A DNA stretch of 64,000 nucleotides from contig JALHNT010000006.1 in the NCBI GenBank assembly GCA_022843385.1, positions 86,262-150,261 of the forward strand, in the 5' to 3' direction. The notes under the pieces are model-generated. The model was not told where the DNA came from and made no database searches. It saw nothing but the letters and a program-made list of their open reading frames with translations. The DNA comes from Anaerolineae bacterium. GTDB lineage: Bacteria > Chloroflexota > Anaerolineae > Aggregatilineales > Phototrophicaceae. Within the stretch, counting starts at the first letter, position 1, and each line of letters opens with the position of its first letter. This document shows, in pieces, positions 31,711 through 41,278 of the stretch. Position numbers and translations under genes: made by a program.

Positions 31711-33084
31711 ATGCCAAATCTTGATCTGTTGAAGTCCGAACAAGGCCCGCGACTGGCCTTTCTGGAAAAGCTCGATGTGACGGCCATCGCCGAGACGCTG
31801 GTTTCGTTCGCCAACACCGAAGGCGGCATGATCGTCTTCGGCCTGAAGGATGATGGCGAAGTCGCGCAGAAGAACATTGAGAACAAAAAGCTGGAGGAGT
31901 CGCTGCGTGAAGCCGACGGCATCTGCAACCCGCCGGTGGTGATCGGCAACTTTGAGGAAGTCGAAACCGAGAAAGGCGTGGTCTTCACGCTGCGCGTGCC
32001 ACGCAGCACCGAGCTGCATGCCCTGAACGATGGACGGGTGCTGATCCGCAGCGGCGTGAAGAACCGCCCGCTGGGTGGGCAGGAAATCCTGAAGCTCGCC
32101 AGCGCCAAGAACACCGGCGACTTCGAATCGGAAACGGTGCCGGGCGCGACGATGGATGACTTCAGCAACAAGATCATCACCGAATATCTCGCCAAACGCG
32201 CCGAACGCACCAAACGTCCTTACAACGGCAAGATCGCCGATCTGCTGAAGGAAATTGGTGCCGTCGATACCACTGGCAAAGCCACTGTCAGCGGCATCAT
32301 GCTGTTCAGCGAATACCCACAGCACTGGCTGCCCCAGACCAGCGTGGTCTTCGCCAAGTTCGTCGGCAAGACACCGCGCGGCGAGAACGGTCTGGCGGGT
32401 TATACCCGGCGCGAAGAATTGACCGGCCCCCTGCCCCGTCTGATCGAAAATGCGTGGAACCTGATCTGGAGCGAGATGGCCGTCAGCGCCGTCGTCAAAG
32501 GGCTGGAACGGGAAGAGACATTTGAGTATCCCCAGTTTGCGGTGCGCGAAGCGATTGTGAACGCCGTGTGCCACCGCGATTACCGGCTGAAGGGCCGCCG
32601 CATTGAAATCCGCATGTATTCCGACCGGCTGGAAGTGATCTCGCCCGGCGGTCTGCCCGGCTTCATCACGGTCGAGAATATCGTGGATGAACACTTCAGC
32701 CGCAACCCGCGCATTGTCAACGGGCTGTTCCAGTGGGGGTATATCGAAGAGCTGGGGCTGGGCATTGACCGGATGATGGAAGTGATGCAGCAGGCCGGGC
32801 ATAAGCCGCCCTACTTCGACGCCCGCCCGTACAGCTTCGCCGTCACGTTGTTCAATGAGCGCGAGAAGCAGAAAGCGCCGGAGTGGGCGCGCAACACCAA
32901 TCACCGGCAGGCGCGGGCACTGCAATACATTCGCGATCATGGGTCGATCACCAACCGCGAATATCGGTCGCTGTGTCAGGGTGTTTCGGCGGAAACGCTG
33001 CGCCTCGATCTGGCGGATATGGTCGAGCAGGGCATTCTGTTGAAGGTCGGCTCGAAAAAAGGAACGTACTACATTCTGAAATGA
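31711..33084 (+). CDS. AlbA_2/Schlafen-type putative transcriptional regulator
   Basis: 457 residues. An N-terminal AlbA_2 (SLFN-like, divergent AAA_4) domain includes the sequence VSFANTEGGMIVFGLKDDG. The middle region includes REAIVNAVCHRDYRLKGRRIEI, LEVISPGGLPGF and GLGIDRMM, typical of the HATPase_c_4 'RecG-like' family. A C-terminal winged helix (about 400-457, ITNREYRSLCQGVSAETLRLDL) follows. Annotated members are called ATP-binding or DNA-binding regulators; biochemical roles are poorly known. It stands alone, divergent from the radical SAM operon, and the next gene is a histidine kinase 49 bases downstream. Confidence 0.85.
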   Translation: MPNLDLLKSEQGPRLAFLEKLDVTAIAETLVSFANTEGGMIVFGLKDDGEVAQKNIENKKLEESLREADGICNPPVVIGNFEEVETEKGVVFTLRVPRSTELHALNDGRVLIRSGVKNRPLGGQEILKLASAKNTGDFESETVPGATMDDFSNKIITEYLAKRAERTKRPYNGKIADLLKEIGAVDTTGKATVSGIMLFSEYPQHWLPQTSVVFAKFVGKTPRGENGLAGYTRREELTGPLPRLIENAWNLIWSEMAVSAVVKGLEREETFEYPQFAVREAIVNAVCHRDYRLKGRRIEIRMYSDRLEVISPGGLPGFITVENIVDEHFSRNPRIVNGLFQWGYIEELGLGIDRMMEVMQQAGHKPPYFDARPYSFAVTLFNEREKQKAPEWARNTNHRQARALQYIRDHGSITNREYRSLCQGVSAETLRLDLADMVEQGILLKVGSKKGTYYILK

Positions 33085-33133
33085 TGGGCGGTCTGCGGCA
33101 ATCAAACGCACACCGAACAGTCAGGGCGTTGGC

Positions 33134-35395
33134 ATGGACTGGCTGCTGAATGGGATGATTGTGGCGATCACTGCCGGGTACGCCGGCCTGCTGTACCCGC
33201 TGTGGCGGCAGCGTGCGATGCTCCGGCAGCAGGCGCTCTGGCTAGGTACCACCTTGATCGTGGGTGCCCTGGGCGCACTCCTGTTGATAACCCCATTCCC
33301 TCTGCCCGCTGTTGACCGGATCACACCGGGATTCATCCTCGCGCTGCTCATCCTGATTACGCTGACGCTGTTTGGCCGGGTGATGTTGTCGCAGACGCAG
33401 CTCGCGATCCGCCGCAACCTGATGGCGCTCTGGCTCGGCATCAGTATCCTGTGGCTGGTTGCGCTGGTGGGCGCTGCGGTCTTGACCGACCATCCGCTGG
33501 TCATCGGCAATGATGGCTGGATCATCGCCAGCATCACCCAGGCCAATCTGGTGAGCGGCGTGTTCGTCAGCGGTTTCATCATCGCCAGTCTGCTGCTGTT
33601 GGGTAGCGAATTCTATGCCTTCTATGCGGCCGCCCTGCCGGAAAGCGCCAACCGTGCCCTGTACCGGGTGATTGATGCAGCGCTGCTTCTGCTGGGCATC
33701 GTCCTCGCCATCAGCGGGATCGCGGTCGTGAACATCATCGGCCTGATGTTAATGCTGGCGGGTCAGGCCGGCCTGGTTTACGCCAGCACCACCTACCGGG
33801 TGTTTGACCTGCGGCAGGGGATCAGCACCACTTTACAGATCATCACCCTGCTCTTCATCACCAGCATCGTCCTGTTTGGTGCGCTGAACATCAGCGATTC
33901 GCTGGGGGCAACCAGCCGCATCGAGCGCGGATTCATCCTCTTGGTGGTGGCGGTACTGATGGCGATCATCTATCTTCCGGCGCGAGTCGCGCTGGATAAA
34001 CTGTACACCCGGCTGCTGCGACATCAGAAGCCGGATGTCGCCACCATCACCCGCCTGTTCAGCCAGCAGGTGTCACAATCGGTTGAACTGAATCCGCTGC
34101 TGGAGGTCGTCAACGACACGCTGAAGACCAGCCTGGGGGTGCGGCGCTCCGGCATGTTGCTGATTAATGACACACGGCAGGAGGGCAAAATCGGCATGAT
34201 CGTGAAGGGGCCGGCGGCGCAGGAACTCGGCGATCTGCGCGGAAACCTCTCGACTTACGGGCCGGTATACACCCAACTGGCGGTGAATGAAAAGCCGCTG
34301 TCGCATTTCGATATTGAGTTCAATCCGTTGTATGAGTCGACACCAGTTGCTGAGCGCGATTATCTGCGCAGCCTGCGCATGGCCGCCTATGCGCCGATTG
34401 TGGTGGAGAAAGCACTGATCGGCATCCTGATGTGCAGCGCCAAGTCAAACGACACGCCGTTCTATGACCGTGATCTGGAACTGCTGCTGACGCTGGCAAA
34501 CCAGACGGGCGTGGCCGTGCGCAATGCCCGTCTGATGGACGACATGCGCTTGCTCAACCGGAACATGACCCGCTTGAACGCCAGCCTGAAGGACGCCAAC
34601 GATCAGATGAAAAAGCTGGATGGTGTAAAGACTGACTTCGTGACCATCGCCAGCCATGAATTGCGCACGCCGCTGGCACAACTGCGCGGCTATATCGATA
34701 TTCTCGACAGTCTGGATGAGATGGAGGCAGAGCAAGCGGCCAGCATTGTGTCGAACCTGCGTCGCGCCTCGGAACGGATGGAGACGCTAATCGCGGCCAT
34801 GCTGGATGTCAGCCAGATTGACGTGAACGCCATGAACCTGAACTTTGAGGCGACCACCATCGACCACATTGTACGGACTGCCGTCGAGCCGCTGATGGAT
34901 GTGCTGAAACAGCGCAAACAGACGCTCTCGGCGCGCGAACTGCGGAACCTGCCGGGACTGGAAGCCGACCCGGAACGGCTGGTGCAGGCGATTCAGAACG
35001 TGGTGGTGAACGCCATCAAGTTCACGCCGGATGGTGGACGGATCGACATCACCGGACAGGCTGAAGCGAATGACGAGGATCAGCCCGGCATCCGCTTGAC
35101 GATCAGCGACAGCGGCGTCGGCATCAATCACGAGAATCTGGAATTGATCTTTCAGAAGTTCTACCGCGCCTTCGACCCTGGTCTGCATTCCACTGGCACG
35201 TATAAGTTCATGGGAGCCGGGCCGGGACTGGGGCTGACCATCACACGCGGGGTCATCGAGGGGCATGGCGGCAAGATCTGGGCGGAAAGCCCCGGCTATA
35301 ATCCCCAGACGTTCCCCGGTTCAACCTTCTCGATCTGGCTGCCGCTGCACCCGGCTGACCGTCCCCTCTCGCTCGCCAACCCACCCCTGCGCTAA
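33134..35395 (+). CDS. membrane sensor histidine kinase with GAF domain
   Basis: 753 residues. About eight N-terminal membrane helices (1-285) are followed by a GAF domain (about 310-465), a short coiled coil (NRNMTRLNASLKDANDQMKK) and a HisKA domain with phospho-acceptor His508 in SHELRTPL. The HATPase domain has an N-box NVVVNAIKFTP, G1 DSGVGI and G2 GPGLGLTI. The membrane part resembles 7TM-type sensor domains; its ligand is unknown. No response regulator is adjacent; the stand-alone receiver at 4761 and the OmpR-type regulator at 10325 are distant candidates. Its stop overlaps the convergent murI stop by four bases. Confidence 0.92.
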   Translation: MDWLLNGMIVAITAGYAGLLYPLWRQRAMLRQQALWLGTTLIVGALGALLLITPFPLPAVDRITPGFILALLILITLTLFGRVMLSQTQLAIRRNLMALWLGISILWLVALVGAAVLTDHPLVIGNDGWIIASITQANLVSGVFVSGFIIASLLLLGSEFYAFYAAALPESANRALYRVIDAALLLLGIVLAISGIAVVNIIGLMLMLAGQAGLVYASTTYRVFDLRQGISTTLQIITLLFITSIVLFGALNISDSLGATSRIERGFILLVVAVLMAIIYLPARVALDKLYTRLLRHQKPDVATITRLFSQQVSQSVELNPLLEVVNDTLKTSLGVRRSGMLLINDTRQEGKIGMIVKGPAAQELGDLRGNLSTYGPVYTQLAVNEKPLSHFDIEFNPLYESTPVAERDYLRSLRMAAYAPIVVEKALIGILMCSAKSNDTPFYDRDLELLLTLANQTGVAVRNARLMDDMRLLNRNMTRLNASLKDANDQMKKLDGVKTDFVTIASHELRTPLAQLRGYIDILDSLDEMEAEQAASIVSNLRRASERMETLIAAMLDVSQIDVNAMNLNFEATTIDHIVRTAVEPLMDVLKQRKQTLSARELRNLPGLEADPERLVQAIQNVVVNAIKFTPDGGRIDITGQAEANDEDQPGIRLTISDSGVGINHENLELIFQKFYRAFDPGLHSTGTYKFMGAGPGLGLTITRGVIEGHGGKIWAESPGYNPQTFPGSTFSIWLPLHPADRPLSLANPPLR

Positions 35396-36207
35396 CGACT
35401 GAGCGCGCCAGCCGCGTCCCAGTGCAGCGCGTCTGGCACAGCGGCGATGCCCAGCAAGTGGCCAAGGTGCATCTGCAATTGTTGCGGCGAGCCGGTGGTG
35501 AAGTACCTGTGCTGAACCGGCAACGGGAGTGCTTCGGCAGCCGGCCAGACACGCGCCGTCTGTCGCGCAACCGCCGGGCTGGGGTCGATCAGGTGTACCC
35601 CTGCCCCGGCAATCGGTTGTACAGCATCCATCAGGAATGGGAAATGGGTGCAGCCTAGCACAATCTCATCCACACCGGCTTGCAGCAGCGGCTCAATGAC
35701 GGCCTGAATAGCGGCTCGCCCTTCCGTTGTGTGCTGCGTCTGGGCTTCGGCGATCTGAACCAATTGGGGCGCGACACAGGTGATGACCTTCACCTGCTGC
35801 CCGTATTGATCCAGCAAGCGCTGATAGGGCGCACCGGCAGCCGTAGCCTGGGTCGATAACACAGCGACCACCCCGCTGCGGGTGGCAGCGACCGCCGGTT
35901 TAAGAGCGGGTTCCATACCGACTATCGGGATGTCGGGGAAAGTGGCGCGCGCCTGGTGCAGGGCAGCGGCGCTGGCGGTGTTGCAGGCGATGACGATGAC
36001 CCGCGCACCTTCATCGAGCAGAAAGCGAATGATGCCATCGACAAAAGTGATGATCTCGGCTTCAGCGCGTGGGCCATAGGGAAGGTGAACCTGATCGGCC
36101 AGGTACAGGGTGGAGTGATGGGGCAGGAGTTGGTGTAGCTGGCGCAGGACTGACAGGCCGCCGATGCCCGAATCCAGCACACCGATGCTAGCGGGTCGGG
36201 CTGCCAC
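35392..36207 (-). CDS. murI: glutamate racemase
   Basis: About 271 residues. Motifs: IGVLDSGIGGLSVLRQL with the first catalytic region, LADQVHLPYGPR, the catalytic Cys in VIACNTASAA, and the second Cys in LGCTHFPFL. It makes D-glutamate for peptidoglycan. GTG 36207 is preferred as start: it follows a GGGGC ribosome-binding site, overlaps the upstream C26 gene by 20 bases and gives a normal family length; the frame is open up to an ATG at 36261, deeper in that gene. Translationally coupled to the C26 hydrolase. Confidence 0.93.
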   Translation of the reverse strand: MAARPASIGVLDSGIGGLSVLRQLHQLLPHHSTLYLADQVHLPYGPRAEAEIITFVDGIIRFLLDEGARVIVIACNTASAAALHQARATFPDIPIVGMEPALKPAVAATRSGVVAVLSTQATAAGAPYQRLLDQYGQQVKVITCVAPQLVQIAEAQTQHTTEGRAAIQAVIEPLLQAGVDEIVLGCTHFPFLMDAVQPIAGAGVHLIDPSPAVARQTARVWPAAEALPLPVQHRYFTTGSPQQLQMHLGHLLGIAAVPDALHWDAAGALSR

Positions 36208-36916
36208 CTGCTGCCCCAACAAAGGATTGGAATATCCGCAGCATGGCCGGGTCGTCTTCAAACATATCTTCGGGGTGCCACTGCACGCTCAGGACGAAGC
36301 GTTTATCCGGCATTTCCAGGCCTTCAATGACACCATCCGGCGCGTGAGCCGTGACACACATATCGGGGGCCGGTTGTTCAACCGACTGGTGATGCAGGCT
36401 GTTGACAGCAAGGCGGGTCGAACCGATGATGCCAGCAAGACGGCTGGCGGGGTCAATCGTCACATCGTGCGCTGGCAGGCCGCGCGGCTTGCTGCCATCG
36501 TGATTGATGGTCGTGGTCACCTGGCTGGGGATGTCCTGCACCAGCGTTCCACCCAGAGCCACATTCAAGACCTGATGACCGCGGCAGATGCCCAGCACAG
36601 GCTGGTCATCGCGGACAGCCCACTGCGCCAGACTGATCTCCACCTGGTCGCGCCGGTCATCAATATTGCCGGTCAGGGGATGAGCCTCAGCCTGGTAGGC
36701 GCTGGGGCGCACATCGCCGCCACCCGGAAGCAAAACGCCATCCAGCCGGGCATAGATGGCGCGTAAGGTATCATCTGCAATCCGCAACGGGATCAGAACC
36801 GGCAGGCCGCCGGCACGTTCAACGGCGCGAATGATCGGCACAAAGGCGCGATTGTATTCCCACCCTGTCCCATCAGCGACGTAGGTGGAGGTTGTGATGC
36901 CGATGAGAGGCTGCAA
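36188..36916 (-). CDS. class I glutamine amidotransferase-like gamma-glutamyl hydrolase (peptidase C26/PuuD-like)
   Basis: 242 residues with a C26 fold. The nucleophile Cys111 is in LGICRGHQVLN, His214 and Glu216 are in VQWHPED, and the oxyanion region is LLPGGGDVRP. PuuD cleaves gamma-glutamyl-GABA; relatives hydrolyse other gamma-glutamyl amides. Position before murI hints at glutamate or peptide metabolism near the cell wall, but the substrate is not defined. rplS lies three bases upstream on the same strand. Confidence 0.88.
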   Translation of the reverse strand: MQPLIGITTSTYVADGTGWEYNRAFVPIIRAVERAGGLPVLIPLRIADDTLRAIYARLDGVLLPGGGDVRPSAYQAEAHPLTGNIDDRRDQVEISLAQWAVRDDQPVLGICRGHQVLNVALGGTLVQDIPSQVTTTINHDGSKPRGLPAHDVTIDPASRLAGIIGSTRLAVNSLHHQSVEQPAPDMCVTAHAPDGVIEGLEMPDKRFVLSVQWHPEDMFEDDPAMLRIFQSFVGAAGGSPTR

Positions 36917-36919
36917 GCC

Positions 36920-37264
36920 TTAGCCTCGTCTTTCCTTCAGACGAGCTGCCTTCCCGCGCGCATCGCGGAGGTAGTAAAGCTGGGCGCGGCGCACTTTGGC
37001 ATGGCGCACTACTTCGATCTTCTCGACGCGGGGACTCTTCAGCAGGAAGGTACGCTCGACGCCGACGCCGTGGCTGGCAACGCGACGGACAGTGAAGTTG
37101 GCGTTGTTGCCACCCCCACGATAGCGAATGATGACGCCCTGGAAGATCTGGGTACGTTCACGATCCCCTTCGACGATGCGCACATGAACCTTGACGGTAT
37201 CGCCCGCCGCCAGTTGCGGATGCTGGGCTTGTGGCGCTTCGAGCGCGCTCAGTAACTCATGCAT
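36920..37264 (-). CDS. rplS: 50S ribosomal protein L19 (bL19)
   Basis: 114 residues from ATG 37264 with AGGGAG upstream. L19 signatures: [49 protein letters not shown] and the basic C-terminus [20 protein letters not shown]. It sits at the 30S-50S interface. In many bacteria rplS follows trmD/rimM; here it heads an unusual operon with a C26 hydrolase and murI. The promoter is at 37330-37358. Confidence 0.97.
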   Translation of the reverse strand: MHELLSALEAPQAQHPQLAAGDTVKVHVRIVEGDRERTQIFQGVIIRYRGGGNNANFTVRRVASHGVGVERTFLLKSPRVEKIEVVRHAKVRRAQLYYLRDARGKAARLKERRG

Positions 37265-37329
37265 AACCAAACTCCCTGTGACAAACTGTGCCGATGGGCG
37301 CAGTCGAATTGCGGACACAATGGTCGGGC

Positions 37330-37358
37330 ATTATAGCATCGGGGATAAGGGGGTACAA
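37330..37358 (-). promoter_or_regulatory. promoter of rplS
   Basis: On the minus strand, TTGTAC (37358-37353), 17 bases ending in TG-C, then TATAAT (37335-37330). It is a strong consensus-like, extended -10 promoter, as expected for a ribosomal protein gene. Confidence 0.75.
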
Positions 37359-37429
37359 GGGGAGCTTGAGTGTTGACAGAACGCAGGCAGCGGCTTATGG
37401 TGTATCCCTGACTTGGACAGGAGAGCGAT

Positions 37430-38443
37430 ATGATTGGCGGTGTGATCGGTTACAGCGTGCTGGGTATGGCGCTGGTGATGCTGGCGCGGCAGCAGCGCTG
37501 GACAGCCGTGCGGCAGTGGATGACCGGGCTGCTGGTGACCTATGTGACGATCACCCTAATCCTGCTGGCCGGTGAAGCCTACTTCCGCTTCGCCTATGCC
37601 GAGTCGGACGGGCTGCCGACACTGGCCTCGCGCAACTGGCTGGGGCGCTACTGGCAGACGAATACCCAGGGATACCGCGACCGCGAGTGGCAAGCCGAAG
37701 ATTGGCAGGACAAACAGACCGTGCTGGTGCTGGGGGATTCGTTCGCGGCTGGCTGGGGGATCGAAAACCCGGAAGATCGGTTCGCCGATGTGATGGCGGC
37801 AGGGCTAGGGGATGGTGTCGCCGTCATCAATCTGGGCAAGGAAGGGACGAATACCGTCGATCAGACCGCAATTCTGGATAGCTATCCCCTGCCCCATCCT
37901 GATGTGGTGGTGCTGCAATATTATCTGAATGACATCGAACACGCCGCGCTCAGTCTGGGGTTAGACCCCGGTCTCGACCCGACGCGCAACCTGCCCGGCT
38001 GGGCCAATGAATCGTATCTAGCGAATTTCCTCTACTGGCGACTGGCTCCCCGATTGCAACCCGGCCTGCGCGGCGAACAAACCTACTGGGGCTGGCTCTA
38101 CAGCATGTATGACAACAGCTCGGTCTGGGACATTCACCGGCAGGAACTCGAAGCCTTCATCGCGGCGGTTGAAGCGCGAGATGCTCAATTGATGGTGGTG
38201 ATATTCCCAAACATGCTGGATGCGGTGGGCAGCATACCGTATCTGGATCGGGTGGCGCAGGTGTTCGAGAGTCGCGGATATGACGAGCGCTACACTCTGA
38301 AGCTGTTCGACCAGGCCGAACAGATGCCGCTGAATGAGCGTATTGTCAGCCCACGCGATGCCCACGCCAGCGCGGCCTTCAACCGGCTGGTCGGCGACCT
38401 GTTAGCCGAACGGGTGGTGCAACTGCTTCAGCGCCCCACCTGA
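37430..38443 (+). CDS. membrane-anchored SGNH/GDSL hydrolase-like protein
   Basis: 337 residues. Two N-terminal membrane segments (IGGVIGYSVLGMALVML and LLVTYVTITLILLAGEAYF) are followed by an extracytoplasmic SGNH domain: block I LVLGDSFAAGWG with Ser104, Gly/Asn region VINLGKEGTNT, and a C-terminal DxxH-type motif in SPRDAHAS. Relatives remove or transfer acetyl groups on surface polysaccharides. The substrate is unknown. Its 3' end overlaps the convergent Nudix gene by 16 bases. Confidence 0.8.
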   Translation: MIGGVIGYSVLGMALVMLARQQRWTAVRQWMTGLLVTYVTITLILLAGEAYFRFAYAESDGLPTLASRNWLGRYWQTNTQGYRDREWQAEDWQDKQTVLVLGDSFAAGWGIENPEDRFADVMAAGLGDGVAVINLGKEGTNTVDQTAILDSYPLPHPDVVVLQYYLNDIEHAALSLGLDPGLDPTRNLPGWANESYLANFLYWRLAPRLQPGLRGEQTYWGWLYSMYDNSSVWDIHRQELEAFIAAVEARDAQLMVVIFPNMLDAVGSIPYLDRVAQVFESRGYDERYTLKLFDQAEQMPLNERIVSPRDAHASAAFNRLVGDLLAERVVQLLQRPT

Positions 38444-38958
38444 CGGGCATAACGCAGCAGGCCGATGATGGTCTTGCCATCCACGATCTCGCCCGCTTCG
38501 ATCATCGCCAGCGCGGCCTCCAGGCTGACGTGATCGACCTCAATGAATTCGTCCTCGTCCTTGGGCAGCTCCGAAGCGATCAGGTCGCTCGCCAGGAACA
38601 AGTGAATATATTCGCTGGTATAGCCAGGAGCGACGAAGAACCCACCTAGCGGTTCGATTTTGCCAGGACGATAGCCAGTCTCTTCCTGCAATTCACGGAT
38701 GGCGCAGTCCAGCGGCGGTTCAGCCGGGTTGAGCGTGCCGGCGGGAATCTCGCGCAGCACCCGTTCCGCCGCGGCGCGATACTGCCGCACCAACAGGATT
38801 TTGCCTTCATCATCGACCGCGACCAACGCCGTCGCGCCGGGATGACGGATGACATCGCGGTGATTGAGCTGACCATCCGGCAGTTCGATGTCCAGACGCT
38901 CCAGGCTGAAGATACGTCCGGTATGGATCGGCTGGCGTCTGAGAATTTTCTCTTCCAT
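38428..38958 (-). CDS. Nudix hydrolase, ADP-ribose pyrophosphatase type
   Basis: About 176 residues from ATG 38958. The Nudix box runs from GTLNPAEPPLDCAIRELQ to EETGY (Gx5Ex7REUxEExGU with Pro/Glu positions fitting). The preceding VRQYRAAAERVLREIPAG and the following GGFFVAPGYTSEYIHLFLA match the ADPRase (NudF/YffH) subgroup. It hydrolyses ADP-ribose or similar nucleotide sugars, with Mg2+ bound by the Nudix glutamates. The downstream (3') end overlaps the SGNH gene; a terminator of the upstream LysM gene lies just before its start. Confidence 0.92.
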   Translation of the reverse strand: MEEKILRRQPIHTGRIFSLERLDIELPDGQLNHRDVIRHPGATALVAVDDEGKILLVRQYRAAAERVLREIPAGTLNPAEPPLDCAIRELQEETGYRPGKIEPLGGFFVAPGYTSEYIHLFLASDLIASELPKDEDEFIEVDHVSLEAALAMIEAGEIVDGKTIIGLLRYARQVGR

Positions 38959-38970
38959 CGTGTTTACCTC

Positions 38971-39005
38971 ATAAAACAAAATGGGGTGGTCAAGTGCCAC
39001 CCCAT
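38971..39005 (-). terminator. intrinsic terminator after the LysM lipoprotein gene
   Basis: On the minus strand, ATGGGGTGG, a seven-base loop and CCACCCCAT are followed by TTTGTTTTAT. The nine-base-pair perfect stem plus U-rich tail separates the LysM gene from the Nudix gene. Confidence 0.8.
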
Positions 39006-39029
39006 CGCCATGAACGTTCAGTACATCAC

Positions 39030-39920
39030 TTAGCCAGCCGGAATGACCAACTGCTGGTTGATGAAGATGCGATCCCAGTCGCTGATGTTATTGGCCGCCG
39101 CAATCGAAGCCACCGGAACACCGGTCTGAAGTGAAATCTTGAACAGGGTATCGCCCTGCTGCACGGTGTAGGTCGTCCCACCACCCGTGACCGGTGCCAC
39201 GCTGCCTCCGCCCTGTCCATCCGTAGAAGGGATCGAAGTGGCTGGCGGGACAGCTCCAGTGCGCCCGCAGCCGGGGATAATCAACTGCTGACCGACAACG
39301 ATCAGATTGGGATTCGCCAGACCGGTGGCGCGGGCAATCTCATCGACGGTGACGCCGTAGACCAGTGAAATACGATACAGATTACGGTCACCGGCCTGCA
39401 CTTCGTGGATACAATCAGTCCCGCCTAAGGGCAGGGTCGTACCCCCTGTGACCGGCTGCGGCGTGGCTGTCGGGATGGCGGTTGGCGGGAACAAGGCCAG
39501 CGCCGTCTGGGTGAACATGGCATCAATCGTGGCGGTCGCACCAGATACGATGGCGGTCGCCGTCATGTCCAGATCGCTGAGGGAACTGGGAACACCGACC
39601 TGACCACTCAAATCCTGCGGCTGCGATACGATTGGCCCGCCGATGGCTGGGTCAGTCGTCGGCAAAGGAATGCCCTGCAAGGCGGGATCGGTTGTCGGTA
39701 GATTGCTGGCAAAATCGAGCAGCGCCGGATCGGTTGTCGCTGTGACGACCACTTCCACCTGCTGCACTTCCACCACCGGCGGCGGCAGAGTCCAGGTCGG
39801 CGGAATTTGCGCCGCAAGCGGATCCGGGCTGGTACCCACTGTCTGGAAGCACCCGCTGAGCACCAATAAGAGGGCAATGCTGCCCACTGCTCCCATTCGC
39901 CGCATGACTGGTTTCTCCAT
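39030..39920 (-). CDS. LysM-domain lipoprotein
   Basis: 296 residues. A lipoprotein signal has lipobox LSGC with the lipidated Cys near residue 24. A low-complexity region follows with repeated TTDPA-type units (about 60-100), then two LysM domains: VQAGDRNLYRISLVYGV...LIIPG and VQQGDTLFKISLQTGV...LVIPAG. LysM binds GlcNAc-containing polymers, so it is a cell-wall or envelope-anchored protein. GGAGG lies eight bases before the start. Cysteines flank the first LysM (near HEVQAG and PGC) and may form a disulfide. Confidence 0.92.
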   Translation of the reverse strand: MEKPVMRRMGAVGSIALLLVLSGCFQTVGTSPDPLAAQIPPTWTLPPPVVEVQQVEVVVTATTDPALLDFASNLPTTDPALQGIPLPTTDPAIGGPIVSQPQDLSGQVGVPSSLSDLDMTATAIVSGATATIDAMFTQTALALFPPTAIPTATPQPVTGGTTLPLGGTDCIHEVQAGDRNLYRISLVYGVTVDEIARATGLANPNLIVVGQQLIIPGCGRTGAVPPATSIPSTDGQGGGSVAPVTGGGTTYTVQQGDTLFKISLQTGVPVASIAAANNISDWDRIFINQQLVIPAG

Positions 39921-40058
39921 GTAGGGGCCTCCTGAAACAAACGTCGGAGTGAGTACCGTGAGTTCTATGACAGTCTACCATTAGGGCGGCTAATCAGCAA
40001 GCAAAATTCAAACCGTAGCCATACGATTTGTGATAATGAATGAAGTGTCTGTGACAGC

Positions 40059-41180
40059 CTATGCCTGACTGGGTTCCAGGGCCGGAACGGCCGGAAGAGT
40101 CACCCGGACGCGGGTGTAGTCGCCGGGCATGCTATCGATGGCGAAGTCGCCATCGTGCAGGTCAACAGCGCGCTGGACAATCGCCAGGCCAAAGCCAGAC
40201 CCCTGCTGTTCATGCAGCTTGCGTCCGAACTGGACGAACGCGCCGATGCGTTGAATCTCGTCGCGGCGCATCCCGCGCCCCCGATCCACAATCGTCAGCG
40301 TGTAATGATCGGCCTCAAACTTGCCCGAAATCTCTACCGGGGTCCCGGCAGCGGAAAATTTCAGCGCGTTATCGACCAGTTCCTCGACAATCTTGCGGAA
40401 GTTATCATCCAGGATACTGATGCTGGCGTGGTTATCGACATCCACCTGCACATCCATCTCGCGGTGATATTGCTGCGACTTAAGCAGGACAACGTCTTCA
40501 ATCAGATCGCCGGGTTCGCTGGTTTTGAAGCTGCGCATAATCTCAACGCGCTGGCGATCCAACCGGAGGATCTGAAGCTGTGAATAGATGACGTAATTCT
40601 CGGTGAGTCGATAGAGGCGCTGGGCAGCACTGTAGATATACTGCGCCATTTCCGCCACCTTATCTGGTTCCATATCGGCAGCATCCTGGATCAGCATGTC
40701 GGAAAAGCCGAGGATGCCGGTCAGGGGGGTGCGCAGTTCATGGGGCAGCGCCAGGATAATATTCTCGCGCAGTTCATCCAGCTTCTCATTGGTGATCTTA
40801 TTGATGCCATCCACCATCTTGATGCGCTGCTGGATGCTGGAGATCAATTCGTGTCCGGCAAAGGGTTTGGTCAGGTAGTCGTTAGCTCCCGAATCCATCC
40901 CGGCGCGAATATCGAGTTTATCAGTCTTGGCGGTCAGGAAGATGAAGGGGACGGTGATCCCCGCGCCATCCTGTTTCAGGGTTTCCAGCACTTCAAACCC
41001 GTCCATGCGCGGCATCATGATGTCGCAAATGATGAGATCAGGATGGCAGTCTCGCGCTGCCTGGACGCCATCGACGCCATCGGCTGCGCCATACACGTCA
41101 TAGCCTTCATAGCGCAGCATCTCCATGATGTCATTACGGAGTGCGTCGGCATCTTCAATGATGAGAATTTTCGTCGGCAT
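40059..41180 (-). CDS. hybrid receiver-histidine kinase (cytoplasmic)
   Basis: 373 residues. An N-terminal receiver (about 1-125) has Asp in LIICDIMMPRMDGFE, Thr in FLTAKTD and Lys in YLTKPFAG. A HisKA domain has the phospho-acceptor His in LPHELRTPLTG, and the HATPase domain has VDNALKFSAAG, DRGRGM and GSGFGLAI. There is no membrane segment. The receiver-before-kinase order implies that it is controlled by an upstream phosphodonor and then phosphorylates a partner. The ribosome-binding site GAGGACG is six bases before the ATG. Confidence 0.93.
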   Translation of the reverse strand: MPTKILIIEDADALRNDIMEMLRYEGYDVYGAADGVDGVQAARDCHPDLIICDIMMPRMDGFEVLETLKQDGAGITVPFIFLTAKTDKLDIRAGMDSGANDYLTKPFAGHELISSIQQRIKMVDGINKITNEKLDELRENIILALPHELRTPLTGILGFSDMLIQDAADMEPDKVAEMAQYIYSAAQRLYRLTENYVIYSQLQILRLDRQRVEIMRSFKTSEPGDLIEDVVLLKSQQYHREMDVQVDVDNHASISILDDNFRKIVEELVDNALKFSAAGTPVEISGKFEADHYTLTIVDRGRGMRRDEIQRIGAFVQFGRKLHEQQGSGFGLAIVQRAVDLHDGDFAIDSMPGDYTRVRVTLPAVPALEPSQA

Positions 41181-41278
41181 AAGGCGTCCTCAACGGTAAC
41201 TACAGGAGCGATAACTTCCCCTATACAGGATTATAACGTCGTTTCTCATTATAACCGTTGAGAAATCTACCCATATCC

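Noticed and set aside
31690..33111. 473-codon open frame opposite the AlbA/Schlafen-like gene
   Set aside because: Same reason: the plus-strand protein has recognisable domains and the antisense product is His/Gln/Arg-rich shadow sequence.
36208..36261. Upstream extension of murI to ATG 36261
   Set aside because: It would add 18 residues of non-family sequence overlapping the C26 gene; GTG 36207 gives the normal length and has a ribosome-binding site.
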